Under the pieces are notes generated by a model. The model did no database searches and was not told where the DNA came from. It saw only the letters and a list, made by a program, of their open reading frames with translations. From IMG/VR virus record IMGVR_UViG_3300019752_000016, positions 1-30,477 of that record: a DNA stretch of 30,477 nt, one strand, 5' to 3'. Source of the stretch: a virus. Positions 28,912 through 30,477 of the stretch are shown piece after piece. Numbering within the stretch: the first letter of the stretch is position 1; the number at the start of each line of letters is the position of its first letter. The translations under genes and the position numbers were made by a program.

Positions 28912-28962
28912 TCTAAAGTTGGTAGTTCTTGCCAATTACAAGGAATGCCGGTGCTTTATACT
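28888..28962 (+). promoter_or_regulatory. module E: paired motif promoter
   Basis: Proximal copy TTGGTAGTTCTTGCCAAT (28919-28936), 20 nt, then TATACT (28957-28962). The distal, inverted copy ATTGGCAAAAAGTACCAA (28888-28905) is 13 bp away and lies inside the end of the previous coding sequence. It drives the ERF/exonuclease operon. Confidence 0.78.
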
Positions 28963-28991
28963 TGGCACTCAACTTAACAAAGGTGATTGAT

Positions 28992-29135
28992 ATGAATACA
29001 GAGTTGTTTTTACAAGGCCAGAAGGATTGCCAAGACGGTAAACCGCATGAGGCTGGCAAAGGTGTTGATTATGATCGTGGTTATGCTTGCCAGTATGAGT
29101 TAGAGCAAGCCTTATCTCACACAGGGGTTAACTAA
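28992..29135 (+). CDS. hypothetical small early protein
   Basis: 47 residues from ATG 28992, preceded by AAAGGTGA; a longer frame from a TTG at 28929 would run through the promoter. Sequence NTELFLQGQKDCQDGKPHEA, then DYDRGYACQYELEQ, has the Gly/Tyr-spaced look of small ribosome-modulation-factor-like phage proteins. Stop overlaps the next start (TAATG). Role unknown. Confidence 0.62.
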   Translation: MNTELFLQGQKDCQDGKPHEAGKGVDYDRGYACQYELEQALSHTGVN

Positions 29136-29659
29136 TGGAGAAGAGCGAGCAAATTAATGATTTGGCTTCTGCATTATGTAAGGCTCAAGATCAAATGAGC
29201 GGTGCAGCAAAAGACTCTAAAAACCCATTTTTTAAGAGTTCTTATGCCGACCTATCATCAGTGGTTAAAGCAGTCAAACAGCCTTTCGCTGATAATGGGC
29301 TAAGTTATTCGCAGTTTCCTATTTATGAGGAAAAGCTTGTAGGTGTTGAGACTATCTTAATGCACTCAAGTGGGCAGTGGATTTCTAGTAAACTGCTATT
29401 ACCAATGACAAAGCAAGACCCGCAAGCTGCTGGCTCTGCTATCACCTATGCTCGTAGATACGCATTGCAGGCGATTGCTGGAATACCTAGTGAGGATGAT
29501 GACGGTAATGCAGCAAGCCACGCAAAATCAAAAGCGCCTGCATTCCTTATGGATGAAACTGCAATGGCTTGGGTTTCATCTATCAAGTTAGGAACTGCAA
29601 AGTTAGAAGATATTCAAGATATTAACTACCGTAACTTTATACAGGGGAGTTTAAAATGA
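29135..29659 (+). CDS. erf: ERF-family single-strand annealing protein
   Basis: 174 residues. It anneals complementary single strands in phage recombination and genome circularisation. ERF signature visible: the opening ALCKAQDQMSGAAKDSKNPF followed by FKSSYADLSSVVKAV, then GSAITYARRYALQAIAGI followed by EDDDGNAA. P22 Erf is 204 residues; this one is shorter at the C-terminus, within the usual range of the family. TAATG start, ATGA coupling to the exonuclease. Confidence 0.93.
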   Translation: MEKSEQINDLASALCKAQDQMSGAAKDSKNPFFKSSYADLSSVVKAVKQPFADNGLSYSQFPIYEEKLVGVETILMHSSGQWISSKLLLPMTKQDPQAAGSAITYARRYALQAIAGIPSEDDDGNAASHAKSKAPAFLMDETAMAWVSSIKLGTAKLEDIQDINYRNFIQGSLK

Positions 29660-30399
29660 ATGTATTTTTTGATATTGAGACAATACCAGCGCAAAGTGGC
29701 GTGCATTGCTTTGAAAACTACCTTGCAGCAGAAATGGAGAGTTTTAAGGCTCCAAGCTCATTAACTAAAACTCAAGCCTGTGCAGACCTTGGCTTAAAAG
29801 GCGATGATGCAAAGTACACTAGCAAGGATGATGCTATTGCCCTATGGGAAAAGAAGTTTGCAGAAGAAAAAGCGCCAGAAGTAGCGGAAGAAAAATGGCG
29901 TAAAACTGCGCTAGATGGCTCAGCTGGTGAGCTTATTAGTGTCTCATGGGCTGTTGGTGATAGTAAAATTTTTAATAGCCATCGTGATTTAGGTACCGAT
30001 GAAAGCCTTTTACTTAGCGCATTCTTTAGTGAGCTTGGTGAGCATTTAAAACAGAAGCCTCCTTATTTTATTGGACAATATATTGGTGGATTTGATCTTA
30101 AGTTCTTATTTCATCGCGCTGTAATCCTTGGTGTAAGGCCTCCTTTTGATCTGCCTTTTGATGGTTATCATGGGCGTGATTACTTTTGCACGCAAACTGC
30201 GTGGGCTGGGAAAGGCGGCAGAATGAGTCAAGATAACTTGTGTAAGGCATTAGGAATCAAGGGCAAGCCTGATGATATTGACGGCTCCAAGGTATGGGAT
30301 TTTGTTAAAGTCGGCAATGTTAAGCGAGTAGCAGAATATAACAATGACGATGTTGAAAAGGTTCGACAAATTTACAAGAGATTGACATTCTCAAAATGA
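29656..30399 (+). CDS. DnaQ-like 3'-5' exonuclease
   Basis: 247 residues. Exo I motif DIET with D6 and E8; Exo II region IGQYIGGFDLKFLFHRA with Asp; Exo III region YNNDDVEKVRQIY with Asp. This fits the predicted 3'-5' exonuclease related to DNA polymerase B exonuclease domains. There is an insertion rich in Lys/Glu at about 40-80. Coupled to ERF (ATGA), so nuclease and annealing protein form a recombination pair like other phage exo/SSAP systems. Confidence 0.88.
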   Translation: MNVFFDIETIPAQSGVHCFENYLAAEMESFKAPSSLTKTQACADLGLKGDDAKYTSKDDAIALWEKKFAEEKAPEVAEEKWRKTALDGSAGELISVSWAVGDSKIFNSHRDLGTDESLLLSAFFSELGEHLKQKPPYFIGQYIGGFDLKFLFHRAVILGVRPPFDLPFDGYHGRDYFCTQTAWAGKGGRMSQDNLCKALGIKGKPDDIDGSKVWDFVKVGNVKRVAEYNNDDVEKVRQIYKRLTFSK

Positions 30400-30477
30400 C
30401 GCAAGAAGAAGTAAAAGAGCTGCTAGCACAAATGGCAGCTCAAACAATAAACCAACTAAAGAAAGAAGGTATTTTAT
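30396..30477 (+). CDS. start of next early gene (partial)
   Basis: ATG at 30396 overlaps the exonuclease stop as ATGA. The 27 visible residues (TQEEVKELLAQMAAQTINQL, then KKEGIL) are helical and charged. The frame continues beyond the window edge. Coupling to the previous gene supports it being real; no function can be given. Confidence 0.6.
   Translation, partial: MTQEEVKELLAQMAAQTINQLKKEGIL

Noticed and set aside
28929-29135. TTG start at 28929 giving a 68-residue protein
   Set aside because: It would begin within the motif and translate the promoter; ATG 28992 has AAAGGTGA upstream.
1-30477. CRISPR array, insertion sequence, integrase or attachment site
   Set aside because: No regularly spaced repeats with unique spacers, no transposase or recombinase signature and no duplicated att-like core were found. 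The repeated 18-bp motif is dispersed and promoter-linked.

Overview
The window is part of a tailed, short-tailed (podovirus-type) phage or prophage genome. The head and DNA-ejection genes follow the plan of Salmonella phage P22: small and large terminase, P22-type portal, scaffold, P22-type coat, gp4-like adaptor, gp10-like stabilisation protein, gp7/gp20/gp16-like ejection proteins and a tailspike. The replication genes include a lambda P-like helicase loader, an ERF annealing protein and a DnaQ-like exonuclease. This gene set and the moderately AT-rich sequence suggest a gammaproteobacterial host, but the genus cannot be read from the window. No integrase, repressor of a recognised family or attachment site is visible, so lifestyle is open.

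Layout. 1-4464 rightward: small membrane protein (holin-like), TerS, TerL, portal. 4482-5859 leftward accessory cassette between portal and scaffold: two small membrane proteins, a Cys-pair protein, a Dam-type adenine methylase and an unknown. 6040-20270 rightward late genes: scaffold, coat, strong terminator, head-completion genes with an interposed fibre/adhesin cassette, ejection proteins, tailspike. 20388-21111: T4-type lysozyme and two small genes. 21108-22620: five-gene leftward operon including a YopX-family protein. 22855-24131: small early rightward operon headed by a helix-turn-helix protein and closed by a strong terminator. 24132-24993: about 860 bases without any ORF over 60 codons. 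24994-30477: rightward early/replication region.

Three things stand out. (1) Five intergenic loci carry a paired 18-bp motif (consensus TTGGTAGTTTTGGCCAAT). The two copies lie 13-15 bp apart, inverted in four loci and tandem in one. In all five, the gene-proximal copy is followed after exactly 20 nt by a -10-like hexamer. This looks like a phage-wide regulon that also controls the accessory cassette in the structural region. (2) The apparently empty 24132-24993 region holds a leftward 35-codon gene whose residues 4-15 are identical to the EF-Tu P-loop segment VNVGTIGHVDHG. Its ribosome binding site is buried in the closing helix of a multi-helix leader that starts just after an extended -10 promoter. 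(3) The rest of that region looks like a rightward, highly structured RNA of about 525 nt with its own -10 element, many long-range helices and a terminator, reminiscent of large ornate phage RNAs such as GOLLD and ROOL. No family assignment can be made by eye.

All similarities were judged by reading the sequence; no database search or folding program was run.
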